From NCBI RefSeq assembly GCF_000648615.1, contig NZ_JFZC01000063.1, positions 1-64,000 on the forward strand: a stretch of DNA of 64,000 bases, given 5' to 3'. The stretch comes from Sporolactobacillus terrae DSM 11697 (GTDB lineage: Bacteria; Bacillota; Bacilli; Bacillales; Sporolactobacillaceae). The notes below the pieces were generated by a model. That model ran no database searches and had not been told where the DNA came from. It saw only the letters and a program-made list of their open reading frames with translations. Of this stretch, positions 51,562 through 59,971 are shown piece after piece (position 1 is the first letter of the stretch; each line of letters starts with the position of its first letter). Position numbers and translations under genes: made by a program.

Positions 51562-52629
51562 TTGAAGAAAATTGTTTTTGTGATATGGCATGTATCTGGA
51601 AGAGGCGGTACTGAAACGGTACTTAAAACAGTAACGCATATGTTAACGGGATCTGAGTTTAAACCCCAAATATTTATTTTAGGCGATACAGAGGACACAA
51701 CTTGGTTAAAGGGGATAACATATGATGCTTGCCCTTATATAAAAAACAAATATATTAGAATTATCCCCTATTTAATTTCTCTGTTTAAGTATCTTCATAA
51801 AGAAAAGCCTGACATTGTTGTAGGGCTTAGTCCAATGATTTGCCAGTTATTATACTCATTGAGAGCAATATTAAAGAAAAAATATCCGATTATTTCTTGG
51901 ATACACTTTTCACTTAATGCAAATAATATGAATAAAAATCTACTAAAGAATGCTGATTACCATCTGGCAATAAGCAGTGGCATCAAAAAACAATATAAGG
52001 AATTAGGGATAGATGAAGATTCGATTTTTATGGTCTATAATCCAGTTATCAATGTAGATCAAATGGTTGAGCGACCAAAAAATAAAGCGATCTTTGTATA
52101 TATGGGTAGAGTACTTTTTGAAGAGCAGAAAAGACTTAAAGATCTGTTCGATGCCTTATCAAACATTTCTGGAGAATGGCTATTGTATATTATTGGAGAC
52201 GGAAAAGATTATAATAAATGCCAGACGTATTCACTAGAAAAAGGCATTGATAGTCATGTCAAATGGTTTGGTTGGCAAGATGATCCCTGGTCTGTTGTGA
52301 ATGAAGCTACAGCTTTAGTGTTAACTTCAGAGTACGAGGGATTCCCGATGGTATTAACAGAGGCAATTGCACGTGGTATTTATTGTGTTAGTTCGGATTG
52401 TCCAACAGGGCCGAATGATATCATTATTAAAAAAGTAAATGGTGAACTTTTCGATACTGGGAACCTTAATGCATTGACAGAAGTTTTGCAAAATGTGATT
52501 GATACTCAAAATCTACCAGATCAAATGACTATAAAAAATTCAATTAATAAATATTACATTAAAAATTATAATCAAAATTTATATAATGCATTTTCTTGTG
52601 TAATAAGTAAATGGGATAACAGGGGCTAA
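51562..52629 (+). CDS. GT4 family glycosyltransferase
   Basis: 355-aa GT-B enzyme: WHVSGRGGTETVL near the start, then YMGRVLFEEQKRLKDL, VKWFGWQDDPWSVVNEATALVLTSEYEGFPMVLTEAIARG with the ExFGxxxxE-like motif, typical of GT4 (RfaB/WaaB galactosyltransferase-like). It has a TTG start with GAGGGAGA upstream. Confidence 0.88.
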   Translation: MKKIVFVIWHVSGRGGTETVLKTVTHMLTGSEFKPQIFILGDTEDTTWLKGITYDACPYIKNKYIRIIPYLISLFKYLHKEKPDIVVGLSPMICQLLYSLRAILKKKYPIISWIHFSLNANNMNKNLLKNADYHLAISSGIKKQYKELGIDEDSIFMVYNPVINVDQMVERPKNKAIFVYMGRVLFEEQKRLKDLFDALSNISGEWLLYIIGDGKDYNKCQTYSLEKGIDSHVKWFGWQDDPWSVVNEATALVLTSEYEGFPMVLTEAIARGIYCVSSDCPTGPNDIIIKKVNGELFDTGNLNALTEVLQNVIDTQNLPDQMTIKNSINKYYIKNYNQNLYNAFSCVISKWDNRG

Positions 52630-52664
52630 AATAGAATAGAACTTAACTATTTAGGGAGAAGATC

Positions 52665-53690
52665 ATGAAAAAATATATCCTAACCATCACAGAAACCGAG
52701 AAAGAACACGCAGGTTCAAAAGCCAAAAATGATTGTTCCTTCTTTTTACATAGCTTAGGATACCTAAGTATATATTTAGATAAAGACATGGGACGACTTG
52801 AAAAATATTTATTTGCTAATGAAACATTGAATAGAAAACTATCGGTATTAGATGCAGGTGATCTATTGTTAATTCAGTATCCGACTTATATAGGCAAAAT
52901 GTATATGAAGATACTTTTAAACAAATTAAAGAAAAGAAATGTAAGAACTGTGTTGCTTATTCACGATGTTGAAACGCTTAGAGAGCATTTCTATGATGAG
53001 AAGTTGATTAAGGAAGAAATTGATAGTTTAAATAAGTTTAACATCATTATCTCTCACAATGATAAAATGACAGAGTGGTTGCGCAGGTATGGAATAACAA
53101 GTGAAATTATTGAGTTGGAAATCTTTGATTATCAAACATCAAATAGAATTGATCGCAGCATTACTCAGGAAAATCAGATTGTTTTCGCAGGAAATTTAAA
53201 TAAGTCATTATTTCTGACTAGAATGAGCACACGAAAAACAAGGCTCAACCTTTATGGACCGAATCCACAGAAAAAAGTTCTTAATGATCGCATAAGGTAC
53301 ATAGGTTCATTTTCCCCAGATGAGTTACCGGTATATTTAACAGGCAAGTACGGACTAGTTTGGGATGGGGATACGCTTAGCTCATGCAAAGGAAAATATG
53401 GCAATTATCTTCGCTTTAATAATCCTCATAAAGCATCTTTGTATATAAGCAGTGAAATGCCGGTGATTATCTGGAAGGAAGCCGCTATAGCAGATTTTAT
53501 TGTGAATAATCACCTTGGATTAGCAATTGATTCATTAGCGGATGTTGATCGAGTGATGGAGAGTGTGAGTGACGATGAATATAAAGAATTTATGGTAGCT
53601 GTTAAATCAATGTCTGAGAAGTTGAGATCCGGTTATTTTGTAAAAAAAGCAATGAAAAAAGCTGAAAATATTTTAATGGAGGGGCAATAA
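52665..53690 (+). CDS. Putative galactofuranosyltransferase
   Basis: 341-aa GT-B type protein related to WbbI/Gtf3-like sugar transferases: GDLLLIQYPTY, VLLIHDVETLRE, IVFAGNLNKSLFL, LVWDGDTLSSCKGKYGNYLRFNNPHKASLYISSEMPVIIW. The family includes beta-1,6-galactofuranosyltransferases, and the next gene (glf, 2 nt away) makes the donor UDP-galactofuranose, which supports this role. Substrate linkage is unknown. Confidence 0.75.
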   Translation: MKKYILTITETEKEHAGSKAKNDCSFFLHSLGYLSIYLDKDMGRLEKYLFANETLNRKLSVLDAGDLLLIQYPTYIGKMYMKILLNKLKKRNVRTVLLIHDVETLREHFYDEKLIKEEIDSLNKFNIIISHNDKMTEWLRRYGITSEIIELEIFDYQTSNRIDRSITQENQIVFAGNLNKSLFLTRMSTRKTRLNLYGPNPQKKVLNDRIRYIGSFSPDELPVYLTGKYGLVWDGDTLSSCKGKYGNYLRFNNPHKASLYISSEMPVIIWKEAAIADFIVNNHLGLAIDSLADVDRVMESVSDDEYKEFMVAVKSMSEKLRSGYFVKKAMKKAENILMEGQ

Positions 53691-53692
53691 TT

Positions 53693-54796
53693 ATGTATGA
53701 CTATTTAGTGGTGGGTTCAGGCCTTTTCGGCAGTACTTTTGCCTATGAAGCAGCAAAAAGAGGAAAAAGGATAAAAGTGATTGAAAAAAGATCACATATT
53801 GGTGGCAATATCTTTACAGAAAAAGTTCAAGATATCAATGTACATAAATATGGCGCACATATTTTTCATACCAACAATAAAGAAATTTGGGATTATGTAA
53901 ACCAATTTGCAGAATTTAATCGCTATACCAATAGTCCCATTGCGAATTATAAAGGTGAGATTTATAATCTTCCTTTTAACATGAACACATTTAATAAACT
54001 GTGGGGGGTCGTGACTCCCGAAGCAGCTAAGAAGAAAATTGAGGAACAAAAGAATGTATTAGCAGGGAAAACCCCAGTTAATCTCGAGGAACAAGCAATC
54101 GCGTTGATCGGAACAGATATTTATCAGAAATTAATAAAAGGATATACAGAAAAGCAGTGGGGAAGAAAAGCGACTGAATTACCGCCATTTATTATTAAAC
54201 GTTTACCTGTCCGTTTTACTTACGATAACAATTACTTTAATGATAAATATCAAGGAATTCCTATTGGTGGCTATACACAAATTATTGAAAAAATGCTAAA
54301 TAATGAGCTAATTGATGTTGAAGTTAATACAGACTTTTTTAATCAAAAAGAAGAATATATGAATGAATTCCCAAAAATAATTTATTCCGGAATGATTGAT
54401 CAATTCTTTGACTATAGCCTAGGCACTTTAGAATACAGAAGCCTAAAGTTTGAGAATAAGACTTTGGATCTTCAAAATTATCAAGGTAACGCTGTAGTCA
54501 ACTATACGGATGCTGAGACACCATACACGCGTATCATTGAGCATAAACATTTTGAATTTGGCAATCAGAAAAAAACAGTAGTTACTAAAGAATATCCAAG
54601 TACTTGGAATAAAGGTGATGAACCCTATTATCCTTTAAATGATAAAAGAAATAATGAGTTATATCAGCAATACAAGGACTTAGCATCTAAATTTCCTAAT
54701 GTGATTTTTGGCGGACGTCTTGGGATGTATAAATACTTTGACATGCATCAAGTCATTGGAGCGGCTTTGGCAACAGTAAAACAAGAATTCGAATAA
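53693..54796 (+). CDS. glf: UDP-galactopyranose mutase
   Basis: 367-aa flavoenzyme converting UDP-galactopyranose to UDP-galactofuranose. FAD motif VVGSGLFGSTFA, EKRSHIGGNI, YGAHIFHTNNKEIWDYV, active-site region GYTEKQWGRKATELPP and the C-terminal GGRLGMYKYFDMHQVIGAAL are intact. It implies that the surface polymer contains galactofuranose. GGAGGGG lies before the ATG. Confidence 0.96.
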   Translation: MYDYLVVGSGLFGSTFAYEAAKRGKRIKVIEKRSHIGGNIFTEKVQDINVHKYGAHIFHTNNKEIWDYVNQFAEFNRYTNSPIANYKGEIYNLPFNMNTFNKLWGVVTPEAAKKKIEEQKNVLAGKTPVNLEEQAIALIGTDIYQKLIKGYTEKQWGRKATELPPFIIKRLPVRFTYDNNYFNDKYQGIPIGGYTQIIEKMLNNELIDVEVNTDFFNQKEEYMNEFPKIIYSGMIDQFFDYSLGTLEYRSLKFENKTLDLQNYQGNAVVNYTDAETPYTRIIEHKHFEFGNQKKTVVTKEYPSTWNKGDEPYYPLNDKRNNELYQQYKDLASKFPNVIFGGRLGMYKYFDMHQVIGAALATVKQEFE

Positions 54797-54809
54797 AGTA
54801 GGATAAAAG

Positions 54810-56249
54810 ATGAGCGTTGCAAAAAACTATATCTATAATGTCATTTACCAAATATTTATTATATTAGTTCCGTTAATTACTGTACCTTATATTTCGAGGA
54901 TTCTGGGAAGTAATGGAGTTGGCACCTATGCATACACGAATTCAGTTATCCAATATTTTGTTTTACTTGGGACGATAGGTGTCGCAATTTATGGCAACAG
55001 AGCAATCGCATATGATCGAGAAAATAAAGAAGATTTGAGCCGCACATTTTGGGGCATATTTCTAATGAAGTTGATAACAACACTTTGCAGTTACGGTGTA
55101 TTTATCATCTTTTTATTAATGGTCAGTGAATATAAAACAATCTTCGTTCTTCAATCCATTTACATTCTTTCTGCAGCTATTGATATCTCATGGTTGTATA
55201 TGGGGCTTGAGGATTTTAAGAAAACTGTTGTAAGAAATATAATAGTTAAATTAATTGGTGTTCTTTCAATCTTTATTTTCGTTAAAACGGGAACTGATCT
55301 GTGGAAATATGTGCTAATCCTGGGATCATCGGAACTCTTTGGCCAATTAACGATGTGGATGTATCTTCCAAAAACTGTGAACAAAATAAAATTGAAATGG
55401 GAGGATATAAAGATTCATTTTTTACCCTCCTTATCTCTATTTATTCCTCAAATTGCTATTCAAATATATTTGGTATTAAATAAAACAATGCTTGGCTTTC
55501 TCTCTAATGTGAATGAAGTAGGTTATTTTGATAATGCAGATAAAATTGTGAAATTAGTTCTCGCTATCGTTACCTCAATGGGTATTGTAATGCTTCCAAG
55601 AATTTCGAGTACTTTTGCGAAAGGTGAAAAAAATAAGGTTCATCAATATATTTATAAATCTTTTGAGTTTGCCTCCTACCTATCCATACCTATGATGTTT
55701 GGTATCGCTGGTATTGCTCATGAGTTCACTCCTTGGTTCTTTGGTATGGAATTTGAGAAGACCGGTACACTAATTTGGATAATCAGTCCCATTATTGTAT
55801 TTATTGCGTGGAGTAATGTTTTAGGACAACAATATCTAATTTCAGTGGGTCGAACGACTGGTTATACAGTCTCAGTCATTTCCGGGGCGCTGGTTAACTT
55901 TATTCTAAATTTATCTTTAATTGGCCGCTTCCATTCAATCGGTGCGGCAATAGCTACCCTAGTTGCAGAATTCATTGTTACAGGCGTACAATTAATTTAT
56001 ATTCATAAAAGTTTGGAAATAAGAAGACTATTTTGTTCCACATGGAAATTTCTTATTGCGGGATTTATTATGTATGTACTTACACGAATCATCGGAATAC
56101 GATTAGGAATTTCCGCAATGACCACATTTATACAAATATTTTCTGGGATGACCATTTATATTATTCTTTTATTTGGTTTGAAATCGGAGATCAATAAAAA
56201 TATTTTTATAAAAGCCTGTCAAATAGTTATAAAAATCAAACAAAGATAA
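54810..56249 (+). CDS. wzx: Wzx-type oligosaccharide flippase
   Basis: 479-aa MATE/MVF-like membrane protein with about 12-14 segments. The start NYIYNVIYQIFIILVPLITVPYISRILGSNGVGTYAY is the classic polysaccharide exporter opening. It flips lipid-linked repeat units for the Wzy-like polymerase. AT-rich, 13 nt after glf. Confidence 0.9.
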   Translation: MSVAKNYIYNVIYQIFIILVPLITVPYISRILGSNGVGTYAYTNSVIQYFVLLGTIGVAIYGNRAIAYDRENKEDLSRTFWGIFLMKLITTLCSYGVFIIFLLMVSEYKTIFVLQSIYILSAAIDISWLYMGLEDFKKTVVRNIIVKLIGVLSIFIFVKTGTDLWKYVLILGSSELFGQLTMWMYLPKTVNKIKLKWEDIKIHFLPSLSLFIPQIAIQIYLVLNKTMLGFLSNVNEVGYFDNADKIVKLVLAIVTSMGIVMLPRISSTFAKGEKNKVHQYIYKSFEFASYLSIPMMFGIAGIAHEFTPWFFGMEFEKTGTLIWIISPIIVFIAWSNVLGQQYLISVGRTTGYTVSVISGALVNFILNLSLIGRFHSIGAAIATLVAEFIVTGVQLIYIHKSLEIRRLFCSTWKFLIAGFIMYVLTRIIGIRLGISAMTTFIQIFSGMTIYIILLFGLKSEINKNIFIKACQIVIKIKQR

Positions 56250-56321
56250 AAGTTTAAGATTATATTAGGGCAACAGGTGGGAGAAATCCGGTCAAAATTG
56301 GAAACTGGGGGGAGTAATTTA

Positions 56322-59300
56322 ATGTTTAAAAGGAAAAAACAATACAATCTTATCACTTCAATTGTTTTTGGACTCTTTTTAACCTTGGTAATCATCTTAG
56401 TTTATCCACATAATGTTTCCGCTAATACATACGACAGTGAAATCAATAAAACAGCACATATTCAGACGGGTGATGATAATGCAGTATGGGATGCTCCTTA
56501 TGGAACGGAGGGTGCCTCCTGGATTTCGTCAGGTTCAAAGTATAATGGCAATCTTGCGCAATTAATTCGTGAAGCTCACATTGATGACCGTGTCTACTAT
56601 CAATTTAAAGTAGATGACAAACTAGTCGGTTGGATGGATAAGCGGGCCTTTCAGAACTTTGGAGATGGTTTTGATTACGATAAATCCGTATTCAAGACTG
56701 GATATGTTCAATCCGGAGATGAAAATTCGGTGTGGAGCGATCCATATGCTGTATCAGGGACGCAATGGTTGGCTTCCGGTGGCCAGTACAATTGGAGTTA
56801 TGTAGAAATTGTTCGTGAAGCTAAAGTCGAGGGACGGATCTATTGCCAATTTAAAGTAAATGGCAAATTGATAGGCTGGATGGATCAGCATGCATTTTGG
56901 GTATTTAATGACACACCGCATTATGATAAAGAAGTTAAAATGACTGCCCAGATTACGGCTGGGAATCAAAATGGTATCTGGACGAAGCCGTTTGCAGAGA
57001 ACGGAACACAATTTCTTGGTTATGGAGGTCAATATAACGGGAAGCGGGTAGAGATTGTACGAGAAGCAGAGACAAACCATGGTAGTTACTATCAATTTAA
57101 AATAGATGGCAAATTAATTGGGTGGATGAACACAAAAGCCTTTAGCAAATTTGGCGATATAACCGATTATGAAAAAGATTTCTATAAAACTGCATATGTC
57201 CAAACAGGCAATGAAAATTCGGTGTGGAGCGATCCGTATGCTGTATCAGGGACGCAATGGTTGGCTTCCGGTGGCCAGTACAATTGGAGTTATGTAGAAA
57301 TTGTTAAAGAAGCAAAAGTTGAAGGAAGAATCTATTATCAATTTAAAGTAAATGGCAAATTGATAGGCTGGATGGATCAGCATGCATTTTGGGTATTTAA
57401 TGACACACCGCATTATGATAAAGAAGTTAAAATGACTGCCCAGATTACGGCTGGGGATCAAAATGGTATCTGGACGAAGCCGTTTGCAGAGAACGGAACA
57501 CAATTTCTTGGTTATGGAGGTCAATATAACGGAAAGCGAGCGGAGATCATCCGTGAAGCAGAAACGAACCATGAAACGTATTATCAGTTTAAAGTGAATG
57601 GAAATTTGATAGGCTGGATGAATACGTCAGCTTTTAGTAATTTTGGGGACGGAATTGACAATGATAAATCCGTTTATAAGACCGGATATGTGCAAACTGG
57701 AAATGATAATTCGGTGTGGAGTGAACCCTATGCAGTATCGGGGGCACAATGGTTGGCCTCTGGAGGTCAATATAATTGGAGTTATGTAGAAATTGTTAGA
57801 GAAGCGAAAGTTGAAGGAAGAATCTATTATCAATTTAAAGTAAATGGCAAATTAATAGGCTGGATGGATCAGCATGCATTTTGGGTGTTCAATGACACAC
57901 CGCATTATGATAAAGAAGTAAAAATGACTGCCCAGATTACGGCTGGGGATCAAAATGGTATCTGGACGAAGCCGTTTGCAGAGAATGCAACACAATTTCT
58001 TGGTTATGGAGGTCAATATAACGGAAAGCGAGCGGAGATCATCCGTGAAGCAGAAACGAACCATGAAACGTATTATCAGTTTAAAGTGAATGGAAATTTG
58101 ATAGGCTGGATGAATACGTCAGCTTTTAGTAATCTTGGGGATGGAATTGACTATGATAAATCCGTTTATAAGACCGGATATGTGCAAACTGGAAATGATA
58201 ATTCGGTGTGGAGTGATCCATATGCTGTATCAGGTGTTCGCTGGATTGCACCAGGTTCCCAGTTCAATGGCAAAAATGTGAAAATTGTAAGGGAAGCAAA
58301 AATTGAAGGCAGGGTTTATTATCAGTTTAAGGTAAATGGTCAAATAATAGGTTGGATGGATGAAAATGCATTTACATTCTTCCAATCCCGCAAGCAAAAT
58401 TTTATTGAATATCAAGGGACTGTATTCTTAGCTACCGATGCTGCACTTAATGTAAGAAAAGGACCAAGTACAAATTATAGTATTATAAAAACTTTACACT
58501 CGAATGATGTTGTTACCGTAATAGGAGAAAAAGTAGTTACAGTAAATGGAGAAAATCAATATTGGTTACAAATAAAGACTGGTAGTGAAACGGGTTATGT
58601 TTCAGCAACCTATATCCTAAAAGGAAATTCTCCTGTGAATGGCGGTAATTCGGCCAATCCGTCAACTCCGCCATCCAATCAAAACGCTAAAAAAGGAATT
58701 GATGTTTCACATCATCAAGGTGTTGACGCTCAAGGTAACACAACGATCGATTATACTGCCGTCAAAAACCAAGGGTATCAATTTGTCATTGCAAAAGCAA
58801 CACAGGGACAGGATTATGTGGATTCATCGTTTGCTTCCAATATACAAAGAGCAAATGAAGCGGGATTAACCACCAATGCTTATCACTTTTTTGAAGCAAA
58901 TTCGATAAATGATGCAATTGCAGAAGCAGATCACTTTATCGAAGTTTTAAAAAAGAGTCATGTCAATGGATATATATTTCTTGATGTCGAGGATCCACCA
59001 CCACCTCAACTATCATTGGAAAAAGATCCTAATAAGCTGACAACTTATGTAAATGCATTTTTTAACCGGTTGTATGATAGTGGATATCGAAATTTTGGAT
59101 TATACACCAACCGCAGCTTTTATTACGATCGTCTAATAATCTCAAACTTGCCTAATAATGCAGTGACATGGATTTCAAGATATCGCTACAAAAGAGAGGA
59201 AGGATGGGATTCAACTTACAAAGGTGCTGAAGTGCCATCAGATATCTGGCAATATCGAAAGGATGGATCAATATTTGGAATTGATGGCGAGGTTGATATC

Positions 59301-59327
59301 AATATTAGTTACAGTGATATTTTCTAA
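56322..59327 (+). CDS. Secreted GH25 lysozyme with eight GW-like repeats
   Basis: 1001 aa. A signal peptide (cleavage near NVSA-NT, residue 35) is followed by eight 82-residue repeats (37-692), each ending in YYQFKV-G-IGWM-D-AF, which resembles SH3-like GW cell-wall binding modules. Then come an SH3b domain (about 705-770, LNVRKGPSTNYSII) and a GH25 muramidase domain (about 790-1001: KGIDVSHHQG, GYIFLDVEDPP, DIWQYRKDG, DVDINI-like end). It probably cleaves peptidoglycan while bound to the wall. Start 56322 follows GGGGGGAG; upstream codons are spurious. Within an EPS cluster it may open the wall for polymer passage. The long near-identical repeats suggest copy-number variation. Confidence 0.9.
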   Translation: MFKRKKQYNLITSIVFGLFLTLVIILVYPHNVSANTYDSEINKTAHIQTGDDNAVWDAPYGTEGASWISSGSKYNGNLAQLIREAHIDDRVYYQFKVDDKLVGWMDKRAFQNFGDGFDYDKSVFKTGYVQSGDENSVWSDPYAVSGTQWLASGGQYNWSYVEIVREAKVEGRIYCQFKVNGKLIGWMDQHAFWVFNDTPHYDKEVKMTAQITAGNQNGIWTKPFAENGTQFLGYGGQYNGKRVEIVREAETNHGSYYQFKIDGKLIGWMNTKAFSKFGDITDYEKDFYKTAYVQTGNENSVWSDPYAVSGTQWLASGGQYNWSYVEIVKEAKVEGRIYYQFKVNGKLIGWMDQHAFWVFNDTPHYDKEVKMTAQITAGDQNGIWTKPFAENGTQFLGYGGQYNGKRAEIIREAETNHETYYQFKVNGNLIGWMNTSAFSNFGDGIDNDKSVYKTGYVQTGNDNSVWSEPYAVSGAQWLASGGQYNWSYVEIVREAKVEGRIYYQFKVNGKLIGWMDQHAFWVFNDTPHYDKEVKMTAQITAGDQNGIWTKPFAENATQFLGYGGQYNGKRAEIIREAETNHETYYQFKVNGNLIGWMNTSAFSNLGDGIDYDKSVYKTGYVQTGNDNSVWSDPYAVSGVRWIAPGSQFNGKNVKIVREAKIEGRVYYQFKVNGQIIGWMDENAFTFFQSRKQNFIEYQGTVFLATDAALNVRKGPSTNYSIIKTLHSNDVVTVIGEKVVTVNGENQYWLQIKTGSETGYVSATYILKGNSPVNGGNSANPSTPPSNQNAKKGIDVSHHQGVDAQGNTTIDYTAVKNQGYQFVIAKATQGQDYVDSSFASNIQRANEAGLTTNAYHFFEANSINDAIAEADHFIEVLKKSHVNGYIFLDVEDPPPPQLSLEKDPNKLTTYVNAFFNRLYDSGYRNFGLYTNRSFYYDRLIISNLPNNAVTWISRYRYKREEGWDSTYKGAEVPSDIWQYRKDGSIFGIDGEVDINISYSDIF
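56430..58397 (+). repeat. Eight tandem 246-bp repeats in the lysozyme gene (A/B superunits of 492 bp)
   Basis: Units alternate between a type with NSVWSDPYAVSG...WVFNDTPH and a type with NGIWTKPFAENG...LIGWMNT. Long stretches are identical in DNA between 56720-56960 and 57212-57452, and between the third pair and these, implying recent 492-bp duplications. First and last units are the most diverged. Confidence 0.9.
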
Positions 59328-59376
59328 AAAGTTGAGAATTTAACAACACATTATATTTCTAAGTTTGGATATGTAA

Positions 59377-59421
59377 GTACCCCCTTGATGTTTAATTTTT
59401 ATTAAATCATCCAGGGGGTAC
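59377..59421. terminator. Inverted repeat after lysozyme gene
   Basis: GTACCCCCT..GATG..TTTAAT against ATTAAA..CATC..AGGGGGTAC, about 50 nt after the stop. Probably the cluster terminator, although the T-run is in the loop. Confidence 0.5.
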
Positions 59422-59532
59422 TGTTTAGAGAATAATTCTTGTTGAATAGGAACATATTCAAGTTATCTATCTGTCTTATATTAGTGTTATTGCTCGCCGA
59501 ATATAGCCGAAAGTTGACGGAATTGCCTGTCC

Positions 59533-59580
59533 AATAAGTGCCAGCTATAATGTCCGTAGGACTTATAGCTGGCACTTATT
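59533..59580. repeat. Near-perfect 48-nt hairpin next to transposase remnant
   Basis: AATAAGTGCCAGCTATAA against TTATAGCTGGCACTTATT, inner GTCC-GTA-GGAC. A second stem (about 59596-59640, CGTGTAA/TTACACG flanked by GGAC/GTCC) follows. Both may belong to the lost insertion element. The remainder of 59328-59656 has no gene. Confidence 0.6.
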
Positions 59581-59656
59581 TTAGGAAAGGAAAAAGGACA
59601 TCTCTTTGATCGTGTAATACCACTTACACGAGAGACGTCCCCCAAATATCTACTAT

Positions 59657-59777
59657 ATGATTATTATATCAGACTATGAGCTTGTTGATAAGCATTTAAC
59701 AGGTGTTTTCAGTCAAGAGTACGGAGAAGGTTCCTTGTCCCTGTTGCGGAGGACTCGTTAAAGTCATTGGAAGTAGA
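59657..59777 (+). pseudogene. DUF6431-type transposase N-terminal remnant, frameshifted
   Basis: ATG 59657 opens MIIISDYELVDKHLTG; about 20 codons on the sense continues in another frame as EKVPCPCCGGLVKVIGSRRRK, the zinc-finger start of DUF6431/transposase-associated proteins. So a 1-nt shift lies near 59700. It then breaks off into rfbD sequence at GACGGAGAAAA. Only the start of an insertion element survives. Confidence 0.6.
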
Positions 59778-59954
59778 CGGAGAAAAAGAAGGCGCCTATA
59801 GCGAATTCGATTTTCCGTCACCGCTTGGTGTTTATGGCCAGTCCAAGTATGCCGGAGAACAATTCGTTCACGACTTTCATTCTAAATTCTTCATTGCCCG
59901 TACCTCTTGGGTATACGGTCAATACGGCGGCAATTTCGTGAAGACGATGTTAAA
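59773..59954 (+). pseudogene. rfbD: rfbD middle fragment (5' part of disrupted gene)
   Basis: About 60 codons of dTDP-4-dehydrorhamnose reductase: VDGEKEGAYSEFDFPSPLGVYGQSKYAGEQ (catalytic Tyr-x-x-x-Lys) and FIARTSWVYGQYGGNFVKTML. The N-terminal NAD-binding part is missing, replaced by the transposase remnant, and the sequence is broken at the target site GTTAAA. The rest continues at 61709. No rfbA, B or C is in the window, so rhamnose synthesis from this copy is dead. Confidence 0.9.
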
Positions 59955-59971
59955 CCTAGATTCCCGTGAAA

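Noticed and set aside
56322..59327. Phage endolysin
   Set aside because: The GH25 domain is shared with phage lysins, but this protein has a signal peptide and long wall-binding-like repeats, and no phage genes are nearby.
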